Notes under the pieces: generated by a model
Told to the model about the DNA's origin: nothing
Databases searched by the model: none
Seen by the model: the letters and a program-made list of their open reading frames with translations, nothing else
Source: Aureococcus anophagefferens
Lineage: Eukaryota > Sar > Pelagophyceae > Pelagomonadales > Pelagomonadaceae
DNA: 64,000 nucleotides
Direction: 5' to 3'
NCBI RefSeq assembly: GCF_000186865.1
Contig: NW_008705562.1
Location: forward strand, 2,408,051 to 2,472,050
In this document: positions 47,961 through 56,650 of the stretch, in pieces
Layout: every line of letters begins with the position of its first letter
How positions within the stretch are numbered: position 1 is the stretch's first letter
Translations under genes and position numbers: made by a program

Positions 47961-49141
47961 CTTCGGAGGGGGGCGGGGGGCGGAAAGGAGGCGGCTCCCG
48001 AACCGCGGTGGAGTCGTTCGACCAGGAGGGGTACTCGGCGGTGCAAACGGTGCGGGCCCGTCCCGAATTACGGGAGAGATACGAGACGAGACGCGCGGCT
48101 GTGTTTTCTATGGCCGACCGCGACGCAAAAGCGCGCCTCTCCAGCTGCTTGCGGTAAACGTGAGACGTGCTGTTCACTATATCTTGGGCCCGGGTGGCTC
48201 CGGACGATCTCTTTTCCAATCTTATCAACAAAAATAACTCCCGCCTTCTGCAGGGAGACCGGCGGTTTCGTGACGCACGTGCGTGATGTGACTGCTGGGA
48301 GCTGTGTCGCACGAGCGTCGCTCCGGTCTTGCGCCGCTCCGGTGGTGGCGATGCTGGGTCCATGGGAGGTCCACCCATGGGCTGCCGCGACCTTTTGCTT
48401 TGGCAGGCAGCCTCCCAAAAAAAATGTGCGTTGTTGTGCGGTGTGTGTTGTTGTACGAGAGTAACTTTCTTCGCGTAAGAGAGCTTCTTTTTTCCCGCAG
48501 CGTTCAAGGGCTTGCCAAAGGTCGTTGGGTGCCATGATTTTGAGAGCGCGCGGCTTCGACGTCCGTCCGCCGGCGGGTCCGGAGCGCGCGGCGGCGGCGG
48601 CGGCTCCGGACCGCGCGAGCAGCGGCGTTTCTCGAGAGCGCGCGCGTACGGACGAGATTTTTTGTCCTTGGGGAACGTCTCTGCCGCTTCGGGTTCTCCC
48701 GACGCGCCGCGAAACGATCGCCGCCGGTGCGCGCGTCCGCGCGGGACGTCGTGGGGCTGGGTCTAGGGCCCGCGTTTGTGCAAGCAGCCCGATGTGGGGT
48801 GCGCTGCCTAGCGCGCGTAAGGCTGCCCGACTCAACTGTGCGCCTCGTTCGAGCGCGCAGCGGCTCCCGGCGGCTCGCCGCGCGAGCGAAGGCAGGTCGC
48901 GGGCGACGGTAGGGGCAAGCTACGCACGAGCGAGGCGGCGTACCGCCGCGGACGGATCCCGCGGCGCTCGGCGCCCAGCGCTGGCACATGGCTTTTTTGG
49001 ACGGCGTCGCGCGCGCGCGCCGGCTAGAACAGGCCGACTTCAACTTGCCCAATCAGCTCGCGAGTTCGTCGTCAGCGCGAAGCGGCGACGATAGGCGGAT
49101 CGTTAGCCGTCGCGGCACCGACGCGAGCGTAACACGAAACG
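47961..49141. other. Long intergenic region between CCT and adenylate kinase genes
   Basis: About 1180 bases, the longest gap in the window and less GC-rich than average around 48170-48500. Forward and reverse frames here are Arg/Ser-rich shadows with no family resemblance. A small palindrome, CCATGGG...CCCATGG, lies near 48360-48380, and an A run and GT-rich tract lie near 48415-48455. No known RNA gene was recognised. Being between divergent genes, it likely holds both promoters and long 5' UTRs. Confidence 0.4.
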
Positions 49142-49930
49142 ATGCAGTGGGCCGTCCGCGTGTTGCTCTTCGTCGTCGCGGCCGCCGCCCTCGGGCGGAG
49201 CCCCCAGAAGCTGCGCCCCGGCCAGGCGCGCCGCGAGGCGGCGACGCTGGACGCGGAGACGGACGCGCGGAGCGTCGTGATCCTCTTCGGCCCGCCGGGC
49301 TCGGGCAAGGGCACGCACGCGCCGAAGCTCGTGGAGAAGCTCGGCGCGCCGCAGCTGTCCACGGGCGACATGCTCCGCGCGGCCGTCGCCGCGGGCACCG
49401 AGGTCGGCAGGCAGGCCAAGGACGTCATGGCGTCCGGCGGCCTCGTGAGCGACGAGATCGTCGTGGGCATCATCAAGGACCGCATCGCCGAGGACGACTG
49501 CAAGAGCGGCTTCATCCTCGACGGCTTCCCGCGGACGGTAGAGCAGGCGAAGATGCTCGACGACTGCCTGGGCGCGACGAAAGAGTGCGTCAACGCCGTC
49601 ATCGCCCTCGAGGTGCCCGACGAGATCCTCACGGAGCGCATCTGCGGCCGCTGGGTCCACAAGGCCTCCGGCCGCTCCTACCACGCGACCTTCGCGCCGC
49701 CGAAGAGCCTCGACGGCCGGAAACCGACCGAGGAGACGATGCTCGACGACGAGACGGGCGAGCCCCTCATGCAGCGCGCCGACGACACGGAGGACGCGCT
49801 CAAGGCGCGCCTCGCGGGCTACCACGACCAGACCGTGCCCATCCTCGACCACTACTCGACCGTCGTCTCCAAGGTCGACGCGAACCAGGGCCTCGACGAG
49901 GTCTGGACCGACATCGAGAAGGCCATCTGA
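49142..49930 (+). CDS. Adenylate kinase (long-LID type) with N-terminal leader
   Basis: The 262 aa product contains [20 protein letters not shown] (P loop), [38 protein letters not shown], and a long LID domain with [20 protein letters not shown]. The [13 protein letters not shown] segment lacks the zinc cysteines of some bacterial enzymes, as in mitochondrial-type AK2 proteins. The reaction is AMP + ATP to 2 ADP. The first 20 residues ([20 protein letters not shown]) are a signal-like hydrophobic leader, followed by a basic Gln/Arg-rich stretch, consistent with import across a complex plastid envelope or secretion. The start is the first ATG in frame. Confidence 0.92.
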   Translation: MQWAVRVLLFVVAAAALGRSPQKLRPGQARREAATLDAETDARSVVILFGPPGSGKGTHAPKLVEKLGAPQLSTGDMLRAAVAAGTEVGRQAKDVMASGGLVSDEIVVGIIKDRIAEDDCKSGFILDGFPRTVEQAKMLDDCLGATKECVNAVIALEVPDEILTERICGRWVHKASGRSYHATFAPPKSLDGRKPTEETMLDDETGEPLMQRADDTEDALKARLAGYHDQTVPILDHYSTVVSKVDANQGLDEVWTDIEKAI

Positions 49931-50140
49931 GCGTGTGTGTGTCGTTCCCCGCCGCCGCCGCGCCCGCGCCCGGCGCGCGCCCCCAGACGAAGTCTCGGGC
50001 GGGCGCGCGCCGCGCGACGGGCCGCCCCGGCGCGCGCGGAACCCGCGTGTAACTCGCGGACCTAGGAGGAACAGCAGTGGGTTTTTTTAGAAAGGTGGCG
50101 CGTCCGGGCCGCCTCGGGCCCGGCGTCGCCGCGGGGCCGG

Positions 50141-50677
50141 CTACCGGCCCGTCGAGAGGCCGCCGTCGATGCGCTTCGTCAGCGGCACCGCCTTCGGCTT
50201 CGACAGCGTCGGCTTCTTCGCTGGCCTCGCGCCGCTGGGCTTGCCGCCGTTCCCCCGGCCCTTGCCCTTGGCCCCCTTGCCCCGGCCGCCGCCCTTGCCC
50301 TTGGCCCCGCCGCGGCCGCCGCCGCGCTTGCCGTCCTTCTTCGCCTTCGCCGCCGCGGGCGCCGGCGCGGCGGCGGGCAGCGCTTTCCGTTCCGCGGCGG
50401 CGAACTCCATGGCCTCGGCCTCGGACTTGCCCTCGAAGCGCGTGCCCTTGGTCGCCTTGTCGAACGCCGCGCGCTGCACGTCCGTCAGCGCCTCGCCGCG
50501 CTCGAGCTTCTTCGACAGGTAGGCCACGAGGGCCTCGTCCTTGTTCGACGTGATCTTGCCCCCGGGCCAGGCGATGCGCCGCCGCTTCACGGGCTCCGCC
50601 GGCACCTCGTCCCAGGGCTCGCGGCCGTCCTCTCGCTTATCTTTGATGTGGCCGAGCGACACCGTGGTCGTGGCCAT
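50141..50677 (-). CDS. Basic Gly/Lys-rich hypothetical protein
   Basis: The 178 aa product starts MATTTVSLGHIKDKREDGRE. The N-terminal 100 residues are mildly acidic-basic with IAWPGGKITSNKDEALVAYL and RFEGKSEAEAMEFAAAERKA. The C-terminal third is a Lys/Gly/Arg tract (GGAKGKGGGRGKGAKGKGRG) ending LTKRIDGGLSTGR. No known domain was recognised. The tail resembles RNA- or chromatin-binding low-complexity regions. Codon use is like that of neighbours, and the frame has a clean ATG and stop, so it is likely real. Confidence 0.6.
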   Translation of the reverse strand: MATTTVSLGHIKDKREDGREPWDEVPAEPVKRRRIAWPGGKITSNKDEALVAYLSKKLERGEALTDVQRAAFDKATKGTRFEGKSEAEAMEFAAAERKALPAAAPAPAAAKAKKDGKRGGGRGGAKGKGGGRGKGAKGKGRGNGGKPSGARPAKKPTLSKPKAVPLTKRIDGGLSTGR

Positions 50678-50918
50678 ATTTTTTTTCGGCTGTGTTTTCC
50701 GAGGCGGCGGCGACGGCGACGGTCGCGGCGTCCAGCGTCGGAGCTTTGCGTTCGCGTTCGCGTCGCGGCGCGCGGCCGCTCACGGCCTCGCGCTGCTCTC
50801 GGACTTTTGATCGCGTGATCATCACAATTGCCCCAACCTCGTCGAGGCTACGTCGCAGTTCATAGGGCCCCGTCACTCGCTCATCGGAAAAGCACACGCA
50901 CACACTCGCGATTCAATC

Positions 50919-52197
50919 ATGGCCCAGGCGAGTCGCCGCGTCCGCCGCGCCGCCGCCGCCCTCCCGCGCGTCCCCGCCACCCGCGGCACCGCGCGCGCGC
51001 AAATGCCCGCGCGCGCGGCGAGATTCGGGCGGCATCGCCGAAAGGCATGGAAGCCGCCAACCAGCTTGTTGCGCGCGCCGCGACCCGGGCGCGCGCGGCC
51101 GCACGCCTCGCCCGCCCCACCCCCGCCGGAACCCGCCGCACCACCCACCCGCACCGCCGCTCACGCCGAAACACCATAGGGAGACTACCGCGTCGCCGAC
51201 ATCTCGCTCGCCGACTTCGGTCGCCGGGAGATCGAGCTCGCCGAGTATGAGATGCCCGGCCTCATGAAGACGGTCGAGGAGTACGGCGCGGCGCAGCCCC
51301 TCAAGGGCGCGCGCATCGCCGGCTCGCTCCACATGACGATCCAGACGGCCGTGCTCATCGAGACGCTCAAGAAGCTCGGCGGCGACATCCGCTGGTGCTC
51401 GTGCAACATCTTCTCGACGCAGGACCACGCCGCGGCGGCCATCGCCCGCGACGAGTCCGCCGCCGTCTTCGCCTGGAAGGGCGAGACCCTCGAGGAGTAC
51501 TGGGAGTGCACGATGAACGCGATCACGTGGACGTCGCCGGACGCCAAGGGCGACGGCCCGGACCTCATCGTCGACGACGGCGGCGACATGACGCTCCTCG
51601 TCCACGAGGGCTTCAAGGCGGAGAACGCCTACGCCAAGGACGGCACGCTCCCCGACCCGTCGTCCACGGACAACGCGGAGTTCAAGATCGTGCTCACGAT
51701 CATCAAGCGCACGCTCCCGACGCAGCCCGACAAGTGGCACAAGGTCGCCGCGCGCATGAAGGGCGTCTCCGAGGAGACGACGACGGGCGTCCACCGCCTC
51801 TACACCATGTCCAAGGACGGCGAGCTCCTCTTCCCGGCCATCAACGTCAACGACTCGGTCACCAAGTCCAAGTTCGACAACCTCTACGGCTGCAAGCACT
51901 CCGTCATCGACGGCATCTGCCGCGCGACGGACGTCATGATGGCGGGCAAGCGCGCCGTCATCTGCGGCTACGGCGACGTCGGCAAGGGCTGCGCCTTCGC
52001 GATGAAGGCCGCGGGCTGCATCACGACGGTCACGGAGTGCGACCCCATCTGCGCGCTCCAGGCGTCCATGGAGGGCTTCGCGGTCAAGACCCTCGAGTCC
52101 CAGCTCGAGAGCCTCGACATCATCATCACGACGACGGGCAACAAGGGCATCATCATGACCAAGCACATGGAGAAGATGCGCGACAACGCGATCGTCG

Positions 52198-52228
<31 letters not shown>

Positions 52229-52613
52229 CATGGACGGCCTCATGAAGGTGACGACGCGCGTCAACATCAAGCCCCAGGTCGACAAGTTCCTCTTCAAGAA
52301 CGGCAAGGGCCCCATCCTCCTCGCCGAGGGCCGCCTCCTCAACCTCGGCTGCGCGACCGGCCACCCGTCGTTCGTCATGTCCAACTCCTTCACGAACCAG
52401 ACGCTCGCCCAGCTCGAGCTCTGGAAGGAGAAGGACACGGGCAAGTACGAGATCGGCAAGGTCTACACGCTGCCCAAGATCCTCGACGAGAAGGTCGCCG
52501 CGCTCCACCTCTCGTCGCTCGGCGTCGACCTCACGATCCTCTCCGACGAGCAGGCCGACTACATCGGCGTGCCCAAGAAGGGCCCCTTCAAGCCCGACAC
52601 GTACCGCTACTAG
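50919..52613 (+). CDS. AHCY: S-adenosyl-L-homocysteine hydrolase
   Basis: Exon 1 (50919-50927) encodes only MAQ and is joined to 51180-52613, giving 480 aa. The 252-base intron is GC-AG with a CAG then GCGAGT donor. The join yields [20 protein letters not shown], the expected N terminus. Downstream motifs are diagnostic: [36 protein letters not shown], the AHCY insert typical of plants and many bacteria ([14 protein letters not shown]...), the NAD-binding [35 protein letters not shown], and the C-terminal KPDTYRY. The enzyme hydrolyses S-adenosylhomocysteine to adenosine and homocysteine and so relieves inhibition of methyltransferases. Very strong conservation supports the model except for the tiny first exon. 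Confidence 0.95.
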
Positions 52614-52981
52614 GCGGCTTCCAGCGCGTCCGCACCTCGCCCGCCACATCCTGTCGCGACGCTCCGGGCCCCGGCGCTCCACGCGCGCCGCGCCCAGGGC
52701 ACCCGCGCCGCCGCCTCCGGCGACGCCGCGCGTGCCCGGGGTCTAAACCCGCACTTTCGTGAGTTCCGAGTCTCCCGGCGACGGCGCGCAGGCCTTGACA
52801 ACGCGTCGTGCGGGAGCTCATCAAGGCTTCATCATCGACGTCAAATCACATCTCCGCAATGCACTCGATATTGCACTCCGTCATTTTGCGACGAGCGAGA
52901 GCTGCTTGCCGCTGTCCGCCTGCAAAACCAGCACCGCCCAAGCGCGAGTGCGAAGGCGACGCATCGCAGGGCTAAAAGCCG
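52614..52981. other. Intergenic region between AHCY and ALKBH5-like genes
   Basis: About 370 bases between two forward genes. It holds the AHCY 3' UTR and an AT-richer promoter stretch near 52820-52960. I see no gene, repeat or RNA. Confidence 0.5.
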
Positions 52982-54850
52982 ATGGCGCCGCAGGGCTTGG
53001 CCGCCAAGGCCCTGGCGACGCAGGGCGCGCCGCTGAAAGACAAGGCGCCGCCGGCCGCGGAGGCGCCGGCGCCCAGGGACGCGCCGCGCGGCTCGCCGCC
53101 GCCCAAGGACAAGGAGAACGACACGCGGAACCTGAGCCCCGCGGCGCGCGCCTGGTCGCCGCCGGCGCCCGCGGCGCCGCCGCCGGAGAAGCCGCGCGAG
53201 CTCGACGCGGCGGCGCTCGCCGCGCTGCGGCACCTGCCCGACCACGAGGCGGCGCAGGTCGTCGCGGAGCTCCAGCGCAAGGGCGACGCGATCCGGAACC
53301 CGAGCGCCTGGGTCACCAAGACCTGCCAGGGCGTCCAGAGCATCGCCCGCGCGACCGCGTACTACCCGCCGGGGACGGTCTTCTACCCCGTCGCGGCGCC
53401 GCCGCCGGGCCCGCCGCCGCGGGGCGCGTCGTCGCCCGCGTCGCCGACGCTGCGGCCGACGGCGACGGCCTGGGCGCCCAAGGCCGCGGACCCGGCCTTC
53501 GTCGCGGCCTTCCTCGAGCGCGCGGGCTGCGCGCGCCTCCTGCCGCACTTCGTCGCGAACGAGATCGACGGCGAGGACGCCGTCGCGGGCCTCGAGGCGG
53601 GCGACCTGCCGGACCTGGGCCTGCCGCCGGGCCTCGTCGACGAGGACGGCTACGAGCGCCTCCTCGAGGCCGTCGCGGACCTCCGGCGGCGCCGCGCGGC
53701 GCCCGCGCCCGCGCCCGCGCCGGCGTCGCGGGTCGTCACGCCGGAGGGCGGCACGCCCGAGAAGCCGGAGCCGGACGCGCCCGCGCCGCCCGCGTGGCCC
53801 GCGGCGGCCGCCGCGGCGGCCGCGGGGCCCGCGCCCGCGCCGTCCGACGCGCCCGCGCCCGCGGCCGCCAAGGCGCCGCCGGCCTGGCCCGCGGCGCGCG
53901 CGCCGCGCGCGGCGCCGGCCGCGGCGACGGCCGCCGCGCCGGCGCCCGCGCNNNNNNNNNNNNNNNNNNNNNNNNNNNNNNNNNNNNNNNNNNNNNNNNN
54001 NAAGAAGCCCTTCAGCTGGGCGGCCGTCGCCGCGGGCGGCGCCAAACCCGGCGGCGGCCCCGCGTGGGCCGCGCCGGCGCCCCGCAAGCCCGCGCCGGCG
54101 AGGAGCTACGAGACGCTGACGCTCATGGTCGACGGCAAGAACATCCTCGACGGCGCGCGGCTCTACCGCGACGTCATCGACGAGGCGCTCGAGCGGAAGT
54201 TGGTGGCGCGCGTCGACGACATGCTCGCGCGGTCCGAGGCCGGCGCCCTGGGCGGGCGGCCCTTCCAGGGCATCAAGGGCCGGTCCATCAACCGGTCGCC
54301 CGGCGCGACGCGGACGGACGTGCAGTCCGGCGGCAAGTACGACGACTACAAGAAGCAGCGCATCGTCGCCGCGGGCGACGACGTCTCCGGGCGGCCCTTC
54401 GAGCCCGAGCCCATGCCCGCGGAGGCCCGGGAGCTCCACGACGCGCTCGTCGCGCGCGGCGTCGTGCCCGCGGAGCCCGGCCCGGAGATCTTCCTCGCGA
54501 ACAACTACGAGGCGGGCCAGTACACGCTGAACCACATCGACGCGGCCTACATCGAGCGGCCGCTCGTCGTGACGACGCTGCTGTCGTCCGGCGACATGGT
54601 CTTCGGCAAGTACCTGAAGCGCGTCGCGCCCGGCGCGGCGCAGTTCGGCGGCAAGCCGGGCTTCGAGTCGCTCACGGTGTCGCTGCCCCCGAGGAGCACG
54701 CTCGTGCTCCGCGGCGTGTCCGCGGACGAGTGCCAGCACGCGATCAACGCCGTCGCCGAGCGGCGCATCTCCATCCTCCTCCGGCGCGCGAAGCCCGGCG
54801 GCGCGCCGGCGGCCGCCGCGCCCCCCCGGCGGCCGCGGAGAGCCTCATAG
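52982..54850 (+). CDS. ALKBH5-like 2OG/Fe(II) oxygenase with SAM domain (interrupted by an assembly gap)
   Basis: The product is about 622 aa, with 50 undetermined bases in a low-complexity part. The N half is Ala/Pro-rich, with a HEAAQVVAELQRKGDAIRNP-SAWV segment (residues about 85-120). A SAM-like domain at about 175-240 reads FLERAGCARLLPHFVANEID, LEAGDLPDLGLPPGLVD. The C-terminal oxygenase matches ALKBH5 and plant ALKBH9/10: EIFLANNYEAGQYTLNHIDA with the H-x-D, ERPLVVTTLLSSGDMVFGKY, LPPRSTLVLRGVSADECQHA with the distal His, and ERRISILLRRA. ALKBH5 removes N6-methyladenosine from RNA; the same role here is inference. Its stop is one base from the convergent glycosyltransferase stop. Confidence 0.8.
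   Translation: MAPQGLAAKALATQGAPLKDKAPPAAEAPAPRDAPRGSPPPKDKENDTRNLSPAARAWSPPAPAAPPPEKPRELDAAALAALRHLPDHEAAQVVAELQRKGDAIRNPSAWVTKTCQGVQSIARATAYYPPGTVFYPVAAPPPGPPPRGASSPASPTLRPTATAWAPKAADPAFVAAFLERAGCARLLPHFVANEIDGEDAVAGLEAGDLPDLGLPPGLVDEDGYERLLEAVADLRRRRAAPAPAPAPASRVVTPEGGTPEKPEPDAPAPPAWPAAAAAAAAGPAPAPSDAPAPAAAKAPPAWPAARAPRAAPAAATAAAPAPAXXXXXXXXXXXXXXXXXKKPFSWAAVAAGGAKPGGGPAWAAPAPRKPAPARSYETLTLMVDGKNILDGARLYRDVIDEALERKLVARVDDMLARSEAGALGGRPFQGIKGRSINRSPGATRTDVQSGGKYDDYKKQRIVAAGDDVSGRPFEPEPMPAEARELHDALVARGVVPAEPGPEIFLANNYEAGQYTLNHIDAAYIERPLVVTTLLSSGDMVFGKYLKRVAPGAAQFGGKPGFESLTVSLPPRSTLVLRGVSADECQHAINAVAERRISILLRRAKPGGAPAAAAPPRRPRRAS
53952..54001. other. 50-base assembly gap (N)
   Basis: Fifty N bases inside an Ala/Pro-coding GC tract of the ALKBH5-like gene. 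The reading frame agrees on both sides only if the true missing length equals 50 modulo 3; a run of exactly 50 may be a placeholder. Confidence 0.95.
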
Positions 54851-54851
54851 C

Positions 54852-56438
54852 CTAGTACGGGTCCGGGTAGTAGCCGACGCCGCGGTCGCCCGCGCGGAAG
54901 ACCGCGCCGGGCCGGCGGCCGCCGTACGCGGGCCGGGGCACGAAGAGGAACGCGCAGAACGCGGCGACCTCGACGGACGTGCCGGGCGGCATGCGGCGGC
55001 TCAGGTAGAGGCCCGCGGCCGCCTTGCGGTCGAGCCACACGGCCCTCCGCCGCGCGCGCTCCGCGGCATAGGAGCAGAGCGTCGTCGCCGTCGCGCCGTC
55101 GAAGAGCATGGCGCACGCCGCCGCCAAAGCCGGGTCCAGGGGCAGCCCGAGCGCCGCGGACGGCGCCGCGAGGCCCTCCAGCGGCGCGCGCCGCCGCGCC
55201 GCCGTCGCCGCCGCCGCGTCGGCGACGGCCGCCGCGAGCCCGTCGACGGCGCCCTCGAGGCGGTCCGCGACGCCCGCGACGTGAACGCCGAGGCCGAGCG
55301 CGGCGACGGCACGGCCCCAGCGGGCCTGGTCCGCGTGGAGCGAGACGACGACGTGGCCGACGCCGCGCGCCGCGGCCGCGTGGACCGCGCCCGCGCCGCC
55401 GTGGGAGATCAAGACGTCGCAGCTCCGGAGCACGAGGTCGTGGTCGACGAAGTCGGCTCCCGGGCACCAGTCGCCGTCGTCGGGCCGCGGCCCGCCGTGG
55501 AAGAAGGCGCGGAAGCCCGCGCGCGCGACGGCGCGGCGCACGACGCGGAAGAACCGCGCCTCGTCGACGCCGAGCGACGCCAGGGGCACGGACCCGAAGC
55601 AGACGAGCGCGCGCCGCTCGCCGCCGCCGCTCTTGGGCTCGCCCCGGAGCAGCGCCGCGGGCACGCGCGCGTGGTCGAACCGCAAGTCCCGCGGCCGCCA
55701 GTACCCGCTAAACACGAGCGCCGACTCCTCGCCGCGCGCCGCGGCCCACTCCCAGCCCGCGGCGCGGCGCTTCGACGGCGCGGGCGCGCCGCCGCCGTAG
55801 ACCGCGGCGCCGAGCGCCGGCGCGACGCCCCGGAGCCGCCGCGTCGCGCGGACCGCGGCGTCGACGTCGACGGCGCCCAGATGCGCGCGGCCCTCGCCGC
55901 CGCGCCAGACGCGCTTCGTGCGCCGCCAGGGCGCGTACCAGGGCGCCGCGAGCCCCGCGGCCCAGCCGGACCGCTCGTCGCCGGCCGGCTCGACGGTCGG
56001 CGCGCAGAGCACGGGCGCCGCGCGGACGGCCTCGGCGACGTGGAAGGCGTGGGCGCTGTGGGCGTTGAAGCCCAGGAAGCGGCAGCTCTGCGGCACGCCC
56101 CGCAGGAGCGACAGCGCGGCCTCGTGGACGAGCTCGAGCTCCGCGGCCGCCGCCGCCTCGCGCGCCGCCGCCGCGTCGCCGTCCGCGACCCCGCCGAAGA
56201 CGCCCGTCGCCGGCGACAGCGCCGACACGCGCGCGAGGCTCGCGTCGTCGCCGAGGATCCGCGCGAGCTGTTCGTAGGTCTCGGCGCTCACGACGACGCG
56301 CACGCGCGCCAGCAGGCCGCAGAGCGCGTCGGCGAGGGCGACGAGGGGCAGGGCGTCGCCCAGCGAGCCCAGGGCGACGAGCAGCACGCAGGACTCCTGG
56401 CCGCTCGGGAAGCCCTCCAGCTGGTCGATGGCGGCCAT
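54852..56438 (-). CDS. GT1-family UDP-glycosyltransferase-like protein
   Basis: The 528 aa product begins MAAIDQLEGFPSGQESCVLL; upstream in frame there is only a GTG. Two Rossmann halves are visible. The N half starts VLLVALGSLGDALPLVALAD, the usual acceptor-side opening of GT-B sterol/macrolide-type glucosyltransferases. The C half has RRALVCFGSVPLASLGVDEA, DFVDHDLVLRSCDVLISHGG and AGAVHAAAARGVGHVVVSLH, the donor-binding HGG...A..GVP pattern of sterol glucosyltransferases (GT1/GT28-like). Short hydrophobic C-terminal stretches (EVAAFCAFLFVPRPAYG) could contact membranes. Acceptor unknown; sterol or lipid glucosylation is a guess. Confidence 0.8.
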   Translation of the reverse strand: MAAIDQLEGFPSGQESCVLLVALGSLGDALPLVALADALCGLLARVRVVVSAETYEQLARILGDDASLARVSALSPATGVFGGVADGDAAAAREAAAAAELELVHEAALSLLRGVPQSCRFLGFNAHSAHAFHVAEAVRAAPVLCAPTVEPAGDERSGWAAGLAAPWYAPWRRTKRVWRGGEGRAHLGAVDVDAAVRATRRLRGVAPALGAAVYGGGAPAPSKRRAAGWEWAAARGEESALVFSGYWRPRDLRFDHARVPAALLRGEPKSGGGERRALVCFGSVPLASLGVDEARFFRVVRRAVARAGFRAFFHGGPRPDDGDWCPGADFVDHDLVLRSCDVLISHGGAGAVHAAAARGVGHVVVSLHADQARWGRAVAALGLGVHVAGVADRLEGAVDGLAAAVADAAAATAARRRAPLEGLAAPSAALGLPLDPALAAACAMLFDGATATTLCSYAAERARRRAVWLDRKAAAGLYLSRRMPPGTSVEVAAFCAFLFVPRPAYGGRRPGAVFRAGDRGVGYYPDPY

Positions 56439-56650
56439 GCCACTCTTCCGACCAACTAGAGGCACATCGAAGAGACGTTCAGACCGGGCAGCCTCGTGGC
56501 TTCACTCACTTCACCATCACCGCGCGACTAGACGTTTGCCTCTCGAGCATGGCGCCTTGATCACCGTTTTTGAGCGCTTCCGCCCGAAAGCGGACGCGGC
56601 CGACGCCGGCGCGACGCGCGAGAAATCGCGAGGAACACACACCGAAACGA

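Noticed and set aside
47961..49141. Possible extra genes or an RNA gene in the long gap
   Set aside because: Frames are Ser/Arg-rich without start context or family resemblance, and no snRNA, rRNA, SRP or tRNA signature was recognised.
49928..49960. TGA stop of the adenylate kinase as another selenocysteine codon
   Set aside because: The kinase ends naturally at KAI, downstream codons are a GT repeat, and no family Cys is expected there. Other TGA stops in the window were likewise judged ordinary.
53952..54001. Run of N as evidence of a broken gene
   Set aside because: It is an assembly gap inside a low-complexity tract; coding motifs are intact on both sides.
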